The notes beneath the pieces are model-generated. The model did no database searches, was not told the DNA's origin, and saw nothing but the letters and a program-made list of their open reading frames with translations. Below, piece by piece: positions 52,828-61,175 of a stretch of DNA of 64,000 nucleotides. This DNA comes from an uncultured Porphyromonadaceae bacterium (GTDB lineage: Bacteria; Bacteroidota; Bacteroidia; Bacteroidales; Muribaculaceae). Every line of letters starts with the position of its first letter. Position 1 is the first letter of the stretch. The translations under genes and the position numbers were made by a program. The DNA is taken from the NCBI GenBank assembly GCA_947649495.1, contig CANSRU010000011.1:1-64000 (forward strand), in the 5' to 3' direction.

Positions 52828-54729
52828 ATGTCTCTCTCCCCTCTGGACGTACTCCGCCGGCACTGGGGCTACGACTCGTTCCGCGAGATGCAGCTCCCCA
52901 TCATCGACTCCATACTGGCAGGCAACGACACCCTCGGACTTCTACCCACGGGAGGCGGAAAGTCCATTACATTTCAAGTGCCGGCCATGATGCTCGACGG
53001 GCTTACACTCGTGATAACGCCCCTTATATCGTTGATGAAGGACCAGGTGGACAATCTGGCACGCATAGGCATCAGGGCCGTTGCCCTGCATTCAGGGCTC
53101 ACACGGGCAGAACACCGTCTCGGTCTCGACCGATGCCGCCTTGGCAAAGCCAAACTCCTGTATCTTTCGCCCGAGAAGCTTCAGTCCAAGACATTCATAG
53201 AGGAGCTGCAGCAGATGCAGGTGAGCCTGATAGTGGTCGACGAGGCACATTGCATATCGCAGTGGGGCTACGACTTCCGCCCCTCCTATCTGCGAATAGC
53301 TGCGTTGCGCCGGCTGTTCAGCGACGCACCTGTGCTCGCGCTCACAGCATCGGCCACACCGGAAGTAGCCGACGACATAATGGAACGGCTGGAATTCCGT
53401 TCACGCACGCTTTTCTCAAAAAGTTTCTCCCGCCCGAACATAACCTATGTGGTGCGCCACACCGACCACAAACCGGAGATGATACTGCGTGTGCTCCGGG
53501 CCACCCGCGGATGTGCCATAGTCTACGTGCGGTCGCGGCGCCGTACGCGCGAACTGGCAGAAATTCTGGTCAAAGAGGGCATAACGGCCGATTTTTACCA
53601 TGCCGGTCTCGCCCCCGAGGACAAAAACACGAAACAGAACCGGTGGAAAAACGATGAAGTGCGGGTAATGGTGGCCACCAATGCTTTCGGCATGGGCATA
53701 GACAAGCCTGATGTGCGCACAGTGATTCATGCCGACCCTCCCTCATCGCTTGAGGAATACTATCAGGAAGCGGGGCGCGCCGGACGCGACGGGCTACCAT
53801 CATACGCCGTGGTGGTAACAGCTCCCGCCGACAAAGCCACTCTCACCCGCCGCCTCAACGAGAGCTTTCCCGACAAAGACACGATAAGGCGCGTCTATGA
53901 ATTGGCCGGAAACTTCCTCGATGTAGCCGTTGGGAGCGGTTACAATAATCTTTATGAATTCAACTTCAGTCTGTTCTGCGAACGATTCAGAATGCGGCCG
54001 CCGGTAGTGCGCAACGCTCTCGCCATTCTGTCGCGTGCGGGCTACATAGACTATGTGGACGAAGTAACCACCCGCTCACGCGTAATGGTGGTGATGAGCA
54101 AGCACGACCTCTATTCACTGCGGCTCGACGACACAACCGACAGGGTATTCCAATTGTTGCTGCGCACCTATACAGGCCTGTTTGCCGACTACGTTTATAT
54201 CTCCGAACCTCTCATGGCCTCACGCCTGAACATAACTGAGGAAAGCATATACAATGCCCTGCTCTCTTTGGCCCGCCAACATGCCATACACTATGTGCCC
54301 CGCAAAACCACACCTTATATATTATATACCACATCGCGCGAACTGCCACGGCATATCACCCTCACCCGCAAAGTCTACGAAGACCAGCGCGAACGCATGG
54401 CCCACCGCATCGAGGCCATGAAGCGGTTCATATTCTCCGATACTGAATGCCGTGTCAACACCATGCTCCGCTATTTCGGGGAAAAACCGGCTGAACCATG
54501 CGGACTGTGCGATGTGTGCCGCAGCCGGCGCAAAACCGTCCGGCCTACTGACTACGGAGCTCTCCGCGACAATATACTCCGTCTTGCCTCTCAGCCCGGC
54601 GGCCATACTGTGGACTACATCGCCGCACAACTATCCATGCAACCTGCCACGATAATCCCGCACATCCGCACACTGATGGACGAAGGCGCAATAATTCTCA
54701 CCGGCAACACCATTACCATCGCAAGGTAA
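52828..54729 (+). CDS. recQ: RecQ-family ATP-dependent DNA helicase
   Basis: A 633-residue superfamily 2 helicase. Motif I LLPTGGGKSITFQVPA (~residue 45), motif II VVDEAHCISQWGYDFRPSYL (DEAH box), motif VI EAGRAGRDGLPSY. The RecQ zinc-binding region carries cysteines in DTECRVNTMLRYFGEKPAEPCGLCDVC (fourfold Cys). A winged-helix-like C-terminus ends the protein; I see no HRDC domain. Such shorter RecQ forms are common in Bacteroidetes, which often have two RecQ paralogues. Seven-nt spacing after recJ indicates co-transcription, giving a helicase plus 5'-3' exonuclease pair, the classic RecQ/RecJ partnership in end processing. Confidence 0.95.
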   Translation: MSLSPLDVLRRHWGYDSFREMQLPIIDSILAGNDTLGLLPTGGGKSITFQVPAMMLDGLTLVITPLISLMKDQVDNLARIGIRAVALHSGLTRAEHRLGLDRCRLGKAKLLYLSPEKLQSKTFIEELQQMQVSLIVVDEAHCISQWGYDFRPSYLRIAALRRLFSDAPVLALTASATPEVADDIMERLEFRSRTLFSKSFSRPNITYVVRHTDHKPEMILRVLRATRGCAIVYVRSRRRTRELAEILVKEGITADFYHAGLAPEDKNTKQNRWKNDEVRVMVATNAFGMGIDKPDVRTVIHADPPSSLEEYYQEAGRAGRDGLPSYAVVVTAPADKATLTRRLNESFPDKDTIRRVYELAGNFLDVAVGSGYNNLYEFNFSLFCERFRMRPPVVRNALAILSRAGYIDYVDEVTTRSRVMVVMSKHDLYSLRLDDTTDRVFQLLLRTYTGLFADYVYISEPLMASRLNITEESIYNALLSLARQHAIHYVPRKTTPYILYTTSRELPRHITLTRKVYEDQRERMAHRIEAMKRFIFSDTECRVNTMLRYFGEKPAEPCGLCDVCRSRRKTVRPTDYGALRDNILRLASQPGGHTVDYIAAQLSMQPATIIPHIRTLMDEGAIILTGNTITIAR

Positions 54730-54942
54730 AAAGTGTCGGCCAATCGGGTTCACATTATTTAATCTCTTTTAGTGGTGGGCTTTCCCACTCTCGGCTTGCA
54801 GGATTGTTTCTATATATGAATCCGCACCGCGGCACACACGTCCGCCTGCGGATCGGGAACATAACGCACATCCCTCGTCCTTAATACCGGATAGTGATTA
54901 TTAGATATTAAGGCTCTCATAAATAAATAGTTGAAACGGCGA
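54730..54942. other. Intergenic region with hairpins between recQ and ychF
   Basis: No ORF. It has AGTGG...CCACT near 54773-54789 and an ATCCGC/GCGGAT stem with inner GCGG/CCGC at 54820-54853. It may encode a small RNA or hold only processing signals. Strand is undecided. Confidence 0.3.
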
Positions 54943-54973
54943 GGATGAACCACACCCAAGGTGAGGTTCATCC
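54943..54973. terminator. Terminator between recQ and ychF
   Basis: GGATGAACC-a-CACC / GGTG-a-GGTTCATCC: a near-perfect 13-bp stem with one A-A mismatch and a 3-nt loop, followed by TTT on the plus strand. On the minus strand it lies 35 nt past the ychF stop. It probably serves both directions. Confidence 0.85.
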
Positions 54974-55007
54974 TTTGTCGTCATATTATCAAGTAAATCA
55001 GCGGGGA

Positions 55008-56111
55008 TCACACATTGAAGAGGAAGTGCATTATGTCGCCGTCCTGCACTATGTATTCCTTACCTTCGATGTTCATTTTGCCGGCCTGGCGCACAGCGGC
55101 TTCGCTGCCAAGCGTAACATAGTCGTCGTATTTTATCACCTCGGCGCGTATGAATCCCTTCTCGAAATCCGTGTGGATAATACCGGCACACTTCGGAGCC
55201 TTGCTGCCGCGGAGGAATGTCCACGCACGAACCTCATCCTCGCCCGCGGTGAAATATGTCTGCAGATCGAGCAATGCATAGGCGGCACGTATCAGACGCG
55301 ACACGCCTGATTCCTCAAGCCCTATCTCGGCGAGAAATTCCTTACGGTCCTCAAAAGTGTCAAGCTCGGCTATCTCAGCCTCGGTCTGAGCCGCAACCAC
55401 AAGAATCTGGGCATTCTCGCTTTCAACGGCCTTGCGCACAGCCTCGACGTAGGCATTGCCTGTGGCAGCAGAAGCGTCGTCGACGTTGCACACATACAGC
55501 ACCGGCTTGTTGGTCAGCAGAAAGAGGTCGCGGGCAAAACGCTGTTCATCGACAGTCTCAAACTCCACCGAACGTGCGGGAAGTCCTTGCTGAAGAGCTT
55601 CCTGATATTGACGGAGCACCTCATACTGCATCTTGGCCACCTTGTCGCCGCCAGTCTGTGCCTGCTTCTGTGTCTTAGCCATGCGGCTCTCCACTGTCTC
55701 AAGGTCCTTTATAAGAAGCTCGTAGTCTATAATCTCCTTGTCGCGCACCGGATCAACCGAGCCATCCACATGGGTTATATTATCATCGTCGAAGCAGCGG
55801 AGCACATGGATTATTGCGTCGGTCTCGCGGATATTGGCGAGAAACTTATTGCCGAGACCTTCACCTTTGCTCGCGCCCTTTACCAGACCGGCGATATCCA
55901 CAATCTCCACTGTGGCCGGAACCACGCTGCGTGGCTTGCACATATCCACAAGAGTGGTGAGACGGTCGTCGGGCACGGTAATCACACCCACGTTAGGTTC
56001 TATGGTGCAGAACGGAAAGTTGGCCGACTGGGCTTTCGCGTTTGACAGACAGTTGAAAAGAGTGGACTTACCCACATTGGGCAGACCCACTATACCGCAT
56101 TGTAATGCCAT
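55008..56111 (-). CDS. ychF: Ribosome-binding ATPase YchF
   Basis: An OBG-family ATPase of 367 residues, redox-regulated and associated with ribosomes and translation of stress proteins. G1 is GLPNVGKSTLFNCLSNA (P-loop, residues ~8-18). The switch and G3 region is VEIVDIAGLVKGASKGEGLGNKFL, and the G4-like NVDDAS shows the non-canonical nucleotide-specificity motif that makes YchF an ATPase. It has a coiled helical insert (~130-180) and a C-terminal TGS domain (FEKGFIRAEVIKYDDYVTLG, KEYIVQDGDIMHFLFNV). Monocistronic with its own promoter. Confidence 0.97.
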   Translation of the reverse strand: MALQCGIVGLPNVGKSTLFNCLSNAKAQSANFPFCTIEPNVGVITVPDDRLTTLVDMCKPRSVVPATVEIVDIAGLVKGASKGEGLGNKFLANIRETDAIIHVLRCFDDDNITHVDGSVDPVRDKEIIDYELLIKDLETVESRMAKTQKQAQTGGDKVAKMQYEVLRQYQEALQQGLPARSVEFETVDEQRFARDLFLLTNKPVLYVCNVDDASAATGNAYVEAVRKAVESENAQILVVAAQTEAEIAELDTFEDRKEFLAEIGLEESGVSRLIRAAYALLDLQTYFTAGEDEVRAWTFLRGSKAPKCAGIIHTDFEKGFIRAEVIKYDDYVTLGSEAAVRQAGKMNIEGKEYIVQDGDIMHFLFNV

Positions 56112-56143
56112 GTTTGTATATTCAGTTTATAATATTCAGAGTG

Positions 56144-56151
56144 CAAAGGTA
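56144..56151 (-). promoter_or_regulatory. -7 box of ychF
   Basis: TACCTTTG on the minus strand, 33 nt before the ATG. Confidence 0.55.
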
Positions 56152-56177
56152 GTGAAAATAGCTCTTACGGCGAAACC

Positions 56178-57146
56178 TTATCGCTCGAACACCTGACGCA
56201 CCTTATAGCCGAACTCATTGAGCATCGACATCATGGGAGTGAGCAGCGGACGAAACGGTTTGTCGGTCGGCGGAGTATAGACACACAGCTGACGCTCGTG
56301 GCAGCGAATGTCAATATCCGGATCCATCACCATAGGCTCCCCATCGACATGCACCGCGCCCGACGTTTTACGCGAGATAGAGATGTTCTTGGCACGGAAC
56401 GAATGTATCAGAAAATTCTTGTCAATAAATCCGGTGAGCAGATCCACACCGACCAATGCAGTGGTGAGCAGATTGCCGTAATGGATTATGGTCACATCGA
56501 GCAGTCCGTCGGTAATGGAAGCGTGCGGGGCAATATAAGCATTGTTGCCATACTGCGAGGCATTGCACACAGCCACCACAAAAGCTCTCTCCGTAAGCAC
56601 CTCGCCATTGGCCTTTATCACATATTCCTCAGGCTCATAGCTCATAAATTCCTTGAATGTATTGCGGATATATGTGAGCTTTCCGCGGCGTTTAGATTTC
56701 GCGAATTTCTCACTCACAGCAGCATCGAATCCGGTGCCGAACGTGCAGAAAAACGGGATGCCGTTGGCACTGCCGCTATCGCAAATCTCTGTATGCCCCT
56801 GAGCTATAATATCCAGCGAGGCCTTTATATCAATCGGGATGTTAAGATGGCGTGCAAGTCCATTGCCGGAACCACAGGGTATTATGCCCATCGGCACCCC
56901 TGTTCCACACATAGCAATGGCTGTTTCATTAATAGTTCCGTCGCCCCCTGCTGCTATCACCATGTCGTAACCCTTGGCCACGGCGTTTTTAGCCAGCCGC
57001 GTGGCATCGCCACGGCATGTGGTCCAAGCGTGAGTCACGCCTATGCCCAGCGGAGCGAGGCGCGCGTCGACCACCTTGGCAAGCCCGCGCTTGTTGGTGG
57101 TGCCCGATATCGGATTGACTATTAAAAATGCTCGTCGGTGTGTCAT
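56178..57146 (-). CDS. Diacylglycerol/lipid kinase family protein
   Basis: A 322-residue protein of the YegS/DgkB/BmrU lipid-kinase group. The catalytic domain starts FLIVNPISGTTNK; ATP-binding GGDGTINETAIAM (residues ~68-80) and GSGNGLARHL (~95-104) are the diagnostic motifs. The β-sandwich domain includes FFCTFGTGFDAAVSEKFAKS, DGLLDVTIIHYGNLL and HVDGEPMVMDPD (conserved DGE near residue 280). It is predicted to phosphorylate diacylglycerol or a related lipid at the inner membrane; the true substrate varies in the family. The -7 box abuts the start codon, so the message is probably leaderless. Confidence 0.9.
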   Translation of the reverse strand: MTHRRAFLIVNPISGTTNKRGLAKVVDARLAPLGIGVTHAWTTCRGDATRLAKNAVAKGYDMVIAAGGDGTINETAIAMCGTGVPMGIIPCGSGNGLARHLNIPIDIKASLDIIAQGHTEICDSGSANGIPFFCTFGTGFDAAVSEKFAKSKRRGKLTYIRNTFKEFMSYEPEEYVIKANGEVLTERAFVVAVCNASQYGNNAYIAPHASITDGLLDVTIIHYGNLLTTALVGVDLLTGFIDKNFLIHSFRAKNISISRKTSGAVHVDGEPMVMDPDIDIRCHERQLCVYTPPTDKPFRPLLTPMMSMLNEFGYKVRQVFER

Positions 57147-57153
57147 GGTGGCG

Positions 57154-57184
57154 CAAAGATAATCGTTTTACCCCAAACCTCCAA
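57154..57184 (-). promoter_or_regulatory. Promoter of the lipid kinase gene
   Basis: On the minus strand, TTG (57184-57182), 20 nt, TATCTTTG (57161-57154). Seven nt separate the box from the ATG. Confidence 0.8.
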
Positions 57185-57209
57185 CTCGACCCGACGGATG
57201 CATTTATTA

Positions 57210-57258
57210 CACATGGTAGCCGGATTTGACTTTAATCAATCAATCCGGCCACCGTGTG
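57210..57258. terminator. Hairpin downstream of the PEGA-like lipoprotein
   Basis: CACATGGTAGCCGGATT / AATCCGGCCACCGTGTG with small mismatches and a 15-nt loop, 25 nt past the lipoprotein stop. No clear T-run. Confidence 0.5.
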
Positions 57259-57282
57259 CCATCACTTTCTTTGAACCCTCCT

Positions 57283-58041
57283 CTACTCTTTAGGAACGAG
57301 TTCAAAGAAACCGCTTATCTCCTGTTGATCAAGTGCCTGACGTACATTAAAGCGCTTGACCTGTTCCTCATATCCCCGCTTCTGTACCTTCACCTCAATA
57401 GTAACATCTTTGGAATTATCATAGGTAAGACCGAGAATATTGAATCCACGTGTTTCCTCGTAGGGCGTGGTAGTAAGATAAGTCTCATTTGTATTCTTAA
57501 CTTCTGCAGGAACACTTGATATCACGCGCCAAAATATTCTGGCTCCACGCGGGTCAGAATCAAAATACCATCTTATTATTGCGTCTTCCATCTTCGTTGT
57601 CCCGGGCGCTTCGCGAGTGACCACTTCTCTTTTTTCAGACATTGCCTGCGGTTTCTTTTCAGCCGGCTTGAACATGTGGAACACAGCATCAGGATACACA
57701 AAAGGATATACTGAAGCATCCGGAACTATGCTCTCAACGCCATTGGCATAACCATCCTTAATGAACATAAAATGAATACGATTCATTTCCTGAGTGTTTT
57801 GCAATCTCTTACCAGGAGTCTTGAACCCGGTATTGTCAGTTTTGTAGGTAAGAGGAATGGACACCTTTGCCGGAGTGGACTCACACAACACCTGACCGTT
57901 CATCACCACTTTTGCTCCACGGGGCTCACTGTCAAGAGTTATTATTTTTGTCTGAGGCGCAGACACTTTCTTTGCCGCGCAACCCGCCAGTAACACAATA
58001 GCCATAAATACGGCTACAATCGACACTAAATTTGTTTTCAT
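57283..58041 (-). CDS. PEGA-like lipoprotein of unknown function
   Basis: A 252-residue lipoprotein (VLLAGCAAKK, Cys at about residue 21). Two segments look like PEGA repeats, the surface β-domain named for its P-E-G-A residues: LDSEPRGAKVVMNGQVLCES (~36-55) and YFDSDPRGARIFWRVISSVP (~160-179). Each is followed by a STPAKVSIPLTY- or TTPYEETRGF-like strand and a KDGYA/KRGYEEQV block. So the protein appears to be an internal duplication of one unit of about 110 residues. I do not recognise a named protein. PEGA domains occur in envelope proteins and probably bind other proteins or surface polymers. Downstream of a striking inverted-repeat region. Confidence 0.65.
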   Translation of the reverse strand: MKTNLVSIVAVFMAIVLLAGCAAKKVSAPQTKIITLDSEPRGAKVVMNGQVLCESTPAKVSIPLTYKTDNTGFKTPGKRLQNTQEMNRIHFMFIKDGYANGVESIVPDASVYPFVYPDAVFHMFKPAEKKPQAMSEKREVVTREAPGTTKMEDAIIRWYFDSDPRGARIFWRVISSVPAEVKNTNETYLTTTPYEETRGFNILGLTYDNSKDVTIEVKVQKRGYEEQVKRFNVRQALDQQEISGFFELVPKE

Positions 58042-58369
58042 TACATAAATGATATTACACCGACCAACACAGCCCCGACTTGGCCAAAAACATTACGATA
58101 TCTATAAATGAAGAGCGTGGGACTGTAGCCATACCATCGTTAGAAGGTCCTGAGAAAACCATGGAAAATGAGTATGGGAATAGCAGCCCACGCTATACGC
58201 GTGAGAACCACTATGCCTATCTTGTTTCCGTTGTTTGAAAATTTCTCAGGTTTTCTAACGCAAGATTAGCATAACGCTCCTCTAAAATTCAATATGTAGG
58301 TGACGGCTTCTCCAAGTCGTCGTGGCAAAAATACAAAAAAACGTCGAATATTCCGTTATTGAACTTTTT
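58042..58369. other. Intergenic region with nested, competing inverted repeats
   Basis: 328 bp without a gene. Inverted repeat A: GCGTGGG...CATAC (58115-58134) with GTATGG...CCCACGC (58172-58193). Inverted repeat B: CGTTAGAAGGTCCTGAGAAA (58138-58157) with TTTCTCAGGTTTTCTAACG (58242-58260). A third dyad, CACGC tatac GCGTG (58189-58203), uses the same bases as repeat A, so the structures are mutually exclusive. A GACGGCTT/AAGTCGTC hairpin at 58302-58321 lies downstream of the ABC ATPase and may be its terminator. Strand of any RNA is not known. Confidence 0.6.
58302..58321 (-). terminator. Hairpin downstream of the ABC ATPase gene
   Basis: Stem GACGACTT / AAGCCGTC (one mismatch) with a 4-nt loop, about 49 nt past the stop on the minus strand; no clean T-run, so termination strength is doubtful. 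Confidence 0.45.
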
Positions 58370-59164
58370 TCATTTCAGGCGGTAGTCGCGGGCGGAGTAG
58401 TCGAAACGGACGCCGCGCCCCTCAAAGAGCCGCTCCATGGCCCGGGAGGCAATCATCTCGTCGACTGTGCCGCAAAGCAAACTTCCATCGCCCGGCAGCA
58501 ACCATAGCCGCGAAGCGACAGACAGCGCATCGGCCACATCGTGCGTGGACAGCAACACAGCCTTACCACGGTCGGCGGCAAGAGCCGACAGCAGCCCCAT
58601 CACCTCAAGACGCGAGGCCACATCAAGAAACGATGTCGGCTCATCGAGCATCATCACCGGTGTCTGCTGCGCCACAGCCCTGGCTATCATCACCTTCTGA
58701 CGTTCACCATCAGACAATGTGGCCATAAACCGACCTGAAAGAGTGGCGATGCCCACGGCAGCCATACTTTCGTGGACAATACGGCGGTCGTCGGCCGACA
58801 ACCTCCCGAAAAAACCTGTATATGGCTGGCGTCCGAGCCCCACCACCTCATCGACCGTCAAAGCTCCGGCATGGGTACGCTCGGTGTATACAACACTGAC
58901 CATACGGGCCGACTCGACCGCCGGCAATGAGTAGATGTCGCGACCGTCAACCATGACGTGTCCTGACAATGGCTGCTGCTCACGTGCAAGGGTGCGCAAC
59001 AATGTGCTCTTACCTGCACCGTTGGCTCCGAGCAGGCACACCACCTCTCCGGCACGCAGATCCACATCAATATTTTCCAACACCGCCGACACACGCCGAC
59101 CTGCCGACCTGTAACCAACCGCCAGACCGCGGGCTTTCAACAATATGTCTCCTACGGTCTCCAT
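58370..59164 (-). CDS. ABC transporter ATPase of a FecCD-type metal-chelate importer
   Basis: A 264-residue ATP-binding subunit of the FepC/BtuD/FecE group. Walker A LLGANGAGKSTLLRTL (residues ~42-57), Q-loop region VSVVYTERTHAGALTVDEVV, ABC signature in TLSDGERQKVMIARAVAQ (a slightly unusual LSDGE for LSGGE), Walker B VMMLDEPTSFLDVASR, and the H-loop LLSTHDVADAL. The start overlaps the permease stop (TGATG), so it is translated with it. It supplies energy for uptake of a siderophore, heme or cobalamin; no riboswitch or Fur-like box was visible to decide between them. Confidence 0.9.
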   Translation of the reverse strand: METVGDILLKARGLAVGYRSAGRRVSAVLENIDVDLRAGEVVCLLGANGAGKSTLLRTLAREQQPLSGHVMVDGRDIYSLPAVESARMVSVVYTERTHAGALTVDEVVGLGRQPYTGFFGRLSADDRRIVHESMAAVGIATLSGRFMATLSDGERQKVMIARAVAQQTPVMMLDEPTSFLDVASRLEVMGLLSALAADRGKAVLLSTHDVADALSVASRLWLLPGDGSLLCGTVDEMIASRAMERLFEGRGVRFDYSARDYRLK

Positions 59165-60210
59165 CAGTTGAAATACATTAACCGTTTACGACACACTATC
59201 ACATACACCACAATCGGCACTCCGATAACAGGCGTTATGGCATTGACCGGTATCACCCCGACACCCGCGGGAAGCACGGATACAAGAGCGCACAACAGAG
59301 CCGTGGCACCACCGGTAAGTGCCGTGACAGGCATAAGCACCGAGTGATTGGAGGTGCGCAGCATTATGCGGGCTATGTGCGGCACTATCAACCCGAGAAA
59401 CCCTATGGGACCACAAAAAGCCGTGACAAATGCAGTGAGTGCTCCCGAGGCCATGAGCAAGCGCACACGCACACCTTTTATATCCACGCCGAGACTTTCG
59501 GCATATCGCGCACCGAGCAGCAGGGCATTAAGCGGCTTGACAAGGAGCATGGACAAAGCCACGACAGGCAATGTGACCGCGGCAAAGAGGGCGGCACGGT
59601 CGAGCGACACTCCCGAAAAGGTACCAAGCCCCCATATTATAAAGGAATGCACCCCCTCCTGAGTTGCGAAAAAGTTGAGCAATGATATGGCCGATGAAGC
59701 AAAATAGCCCACAAGAATACCGACAATAAGCAGCATTGTGGAGCTGTGGACCACTCTTGCGAACAGAAGAAGGACACAAAGCACAACGGCCGCCCCGGCC
59801 AAAGCTCCGACCAAAGCCCCGACATACTGCCCCACTCCGGCCACCATTCCGGCACAGGCCAGCATGACGACAGCAACTCCGAGCGACGCTCCGGTGGACA
59901 CACCGAGTATCGACGGCCCGGCAAGAGGATTGTCAAAGCAAGTCTGCAACAGCAATCCGGCCACAGCAAGAGCACATCCGGCCACAAAAGCAGTGATAAC
60001 CATAGGAACACGTGTGTGCAGCACAATCGTACGCCATGCCTCCCGCGACACATCGCCACCGATAAGCGACTTCCATACATCGCCGGCGGGAATGTCGACA
60101 GAGCCAAACATAAGGCAACCTATGGACAGCACCACGGTGCATACGACAAGCAGAGTTATGAAAAATGCTTTGCGTCCGAACCTATTATTATATGTGGCTG
60201 AGTGTATCAT
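59164..60210 (-). CDS. FecCD-family ABC transporter permease
   Basis: The Met at 60210 (MIHSATYNNRFGRK) is preferred to the track start at 60240 because it follows the -7 box by a normal distance; the product has 348 residues. About ten membrane helices; conserved FecCD blocks are RVPMVITAFVAGCALAVAGLLLQ, NPLAGPSILGVSTGASLGVA, GILVGYFASSAISLL, IKGVRVRLLMASGALTAFVTAFCGPIGFLGLIVPHIARI (the segment that contacts the ATPase) and GVIPVNAITPVIGVPIVVYV. The binding protein is probably the one encoded at 62458-63594, two genes away. Imports an iron-chelate or cobalamin-type ligand by family. Confidence 0.93.
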   Translation of the reverse strand: MIHSATYNNRFGRKAFFITLLVVCTVVLSIGCLMFGSVDIPAGDVWKSLIGGDVSREAWRTIVLHTRVPMVITAFVAGCALAVAGLLLQTCFDNPLAGPSILGVSTGASLGVAVVMLACAGMVAGVGQYVGALVGALAGAAVVLCVLLLFARVVHSSTMLLIVGILVGYFASSAISLLNFFATQEGVHSFIIWGLGTFSGVSLDRAALFAAVTLPVVALSMLLVKPLNALLLGARYAESLGVDIKGVRVRLLMASGALTAFVTAFCGPIGFLGLIVPHIARIMLRTSNHSVLMPVTALTGGATALLCALVSVLPAGVGVIPVNAITPVIGVPIVVYVIVCRKRLMYFN

Positions 60211-60220
60211 AAATATATCG

Positions 60221-60258
60221 CAAAAGTAATGAATTTTCAATTAAATCGACTAATTTTG
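60221..60258. promoter_or_regulatory. Divergent -7 boxes of the permease and a lipoprotein gene
   Basis: Minus strand: TACTTTTG (60228-60221), 10 nt before the permease ATG. Plus strand: TAATTTTG (60251-60258), 27 nt before the lipoprotein ATG. The two promoters nearly overlap. Confidence 0.55.
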
Positions 60259-60285
60259 AACATATCTAAAACGCTCATAACAATT

Positions 60286-61104
60286 ATGTCACACCGACTT
60301 CTTGCCCTTATTACGCTTATATGCCTCACCATAGCATCAATCTGTTTCTCGTGCGGCACGAAACCGGCCGAAAACCCGTCGGCCGAACATGGAGCCACAT
60401 ATTTCAGACTACGCAAGGAGGTGAAAAAAATCAACGATGAATGCCCGATACCTTTAGGAGCGGCAGGAAAGATATCGTCGATGAAACTCAATGCCGACTC
60501 CAATATTGTGATAATGACAGTGGATATGCCCGGACAGCAAGCCTTCGACCTGATGACCGGCGACAGGAATCTCGGGAAAAGACTTGTCAACGACCTTGCA
60601 GGAGACTTGGACATGGAATCGGAGAGCGACCTTTTCAGACTGATTGCCGAAAACGGCACATCATTCACCATAACATACCGGTACAGGCACAACAGCCGGA
60701 GCCTGACCATAACCCCGGCTGAACTCGACTCGGCAATAAACTCCACCGCCGATACACGCACACGAGCCGCAACGTCGCTCCAGTACATGCTCGACAACTA
60801 CCGCACGAACCTACCCTTAAAAATCAGCGACAAGATTTCGCTCACCGATGTTATGGAACATGGCGACACATTGGTGTTCCAATACACCGTGGCCGACCGC
60901 CTTACCGAGATGGAGCGGGACTCAGACCCGCTGAAGGACCGGCTGATCCATACCATGCTTACCGATCCCGGCCTACATGCAGATATAGAGACAATACGCG
61001 ATACGGGAAAATCGCTCACTTACCGCTACACATCGTCCTTCTCCGGACGACATATCGATATAATTTTCTCCAACGACGAACTCCATTACCTGACTCGCAA
61101 ATAA
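60286..61104 (+). CDS. Hypothetical lipoprotein with a duplicated domain
   Basis: Start Met 60286 (MSHRLLALITLICLTIASI) is preferred over the track start at 60202, which lies upstream of the promoter. The protein has 272 residues with a lipobox-like SICFSC. I do not recognise a family. The mature part seems to be two copies of one unit: each half begins with a short CPIPLG/LPLKIS strand, has a K(I)S(S/L)xKL or KISLTDVMEHGDTLVF turn, a helix of acidic/charged residues and ends in a strand pair (TSFTITYRYRHNSRSLTITP versus KSLTYRYTSSFSGRHIDIIF). Its function is unknown. It is divergently transcribed from the metal-chelate permease and convergent with galK. Confidence 0.7.
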   Translation: MSHRLLALITLICLTIASICFSCGTKPAENPSAEHGATYFRLRKEVKKINDECPIPLGAAGKISSMKLNADSNIVIMTVDMPGQQAFDLMTGDRNLGKRLVNDLAGDLDMESESDLFRLIAENGTSFTITYRYRHNSRSLTITPAELDSAINSTADTRTRAATSLQYMLDNYRTNLPLKISDKISLTDVMEHGDTLVFQYTVADRLTEMERDSDPLKDRLIHTMLTDPGLHADIETIRDTGKSLTYRYTSSFSGRHIDIIFSNDELHYLTRK

Positions 61105-61175
61105 CCATCTGAACAAGCAGGGAGCCGATTCAAAACCGGCTCCCCACATAAAAAATACACATCAGATATCAGTGA

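Noticed and set aside
60202-60285. N-terminal extension of the 60202 ORF
   Set aside because: It starts upstream of the -7 box and overlaps the divergent permease start; the signal peptide begins at 60286.
59164-60300. Cobalamin riboswitch or Fur box upstream of the FecCD permease
   Set aside because: The leader is under 20 nt and the gap to the divergent gene is too short for a riboswitch; no Fur-like palindrome was found.
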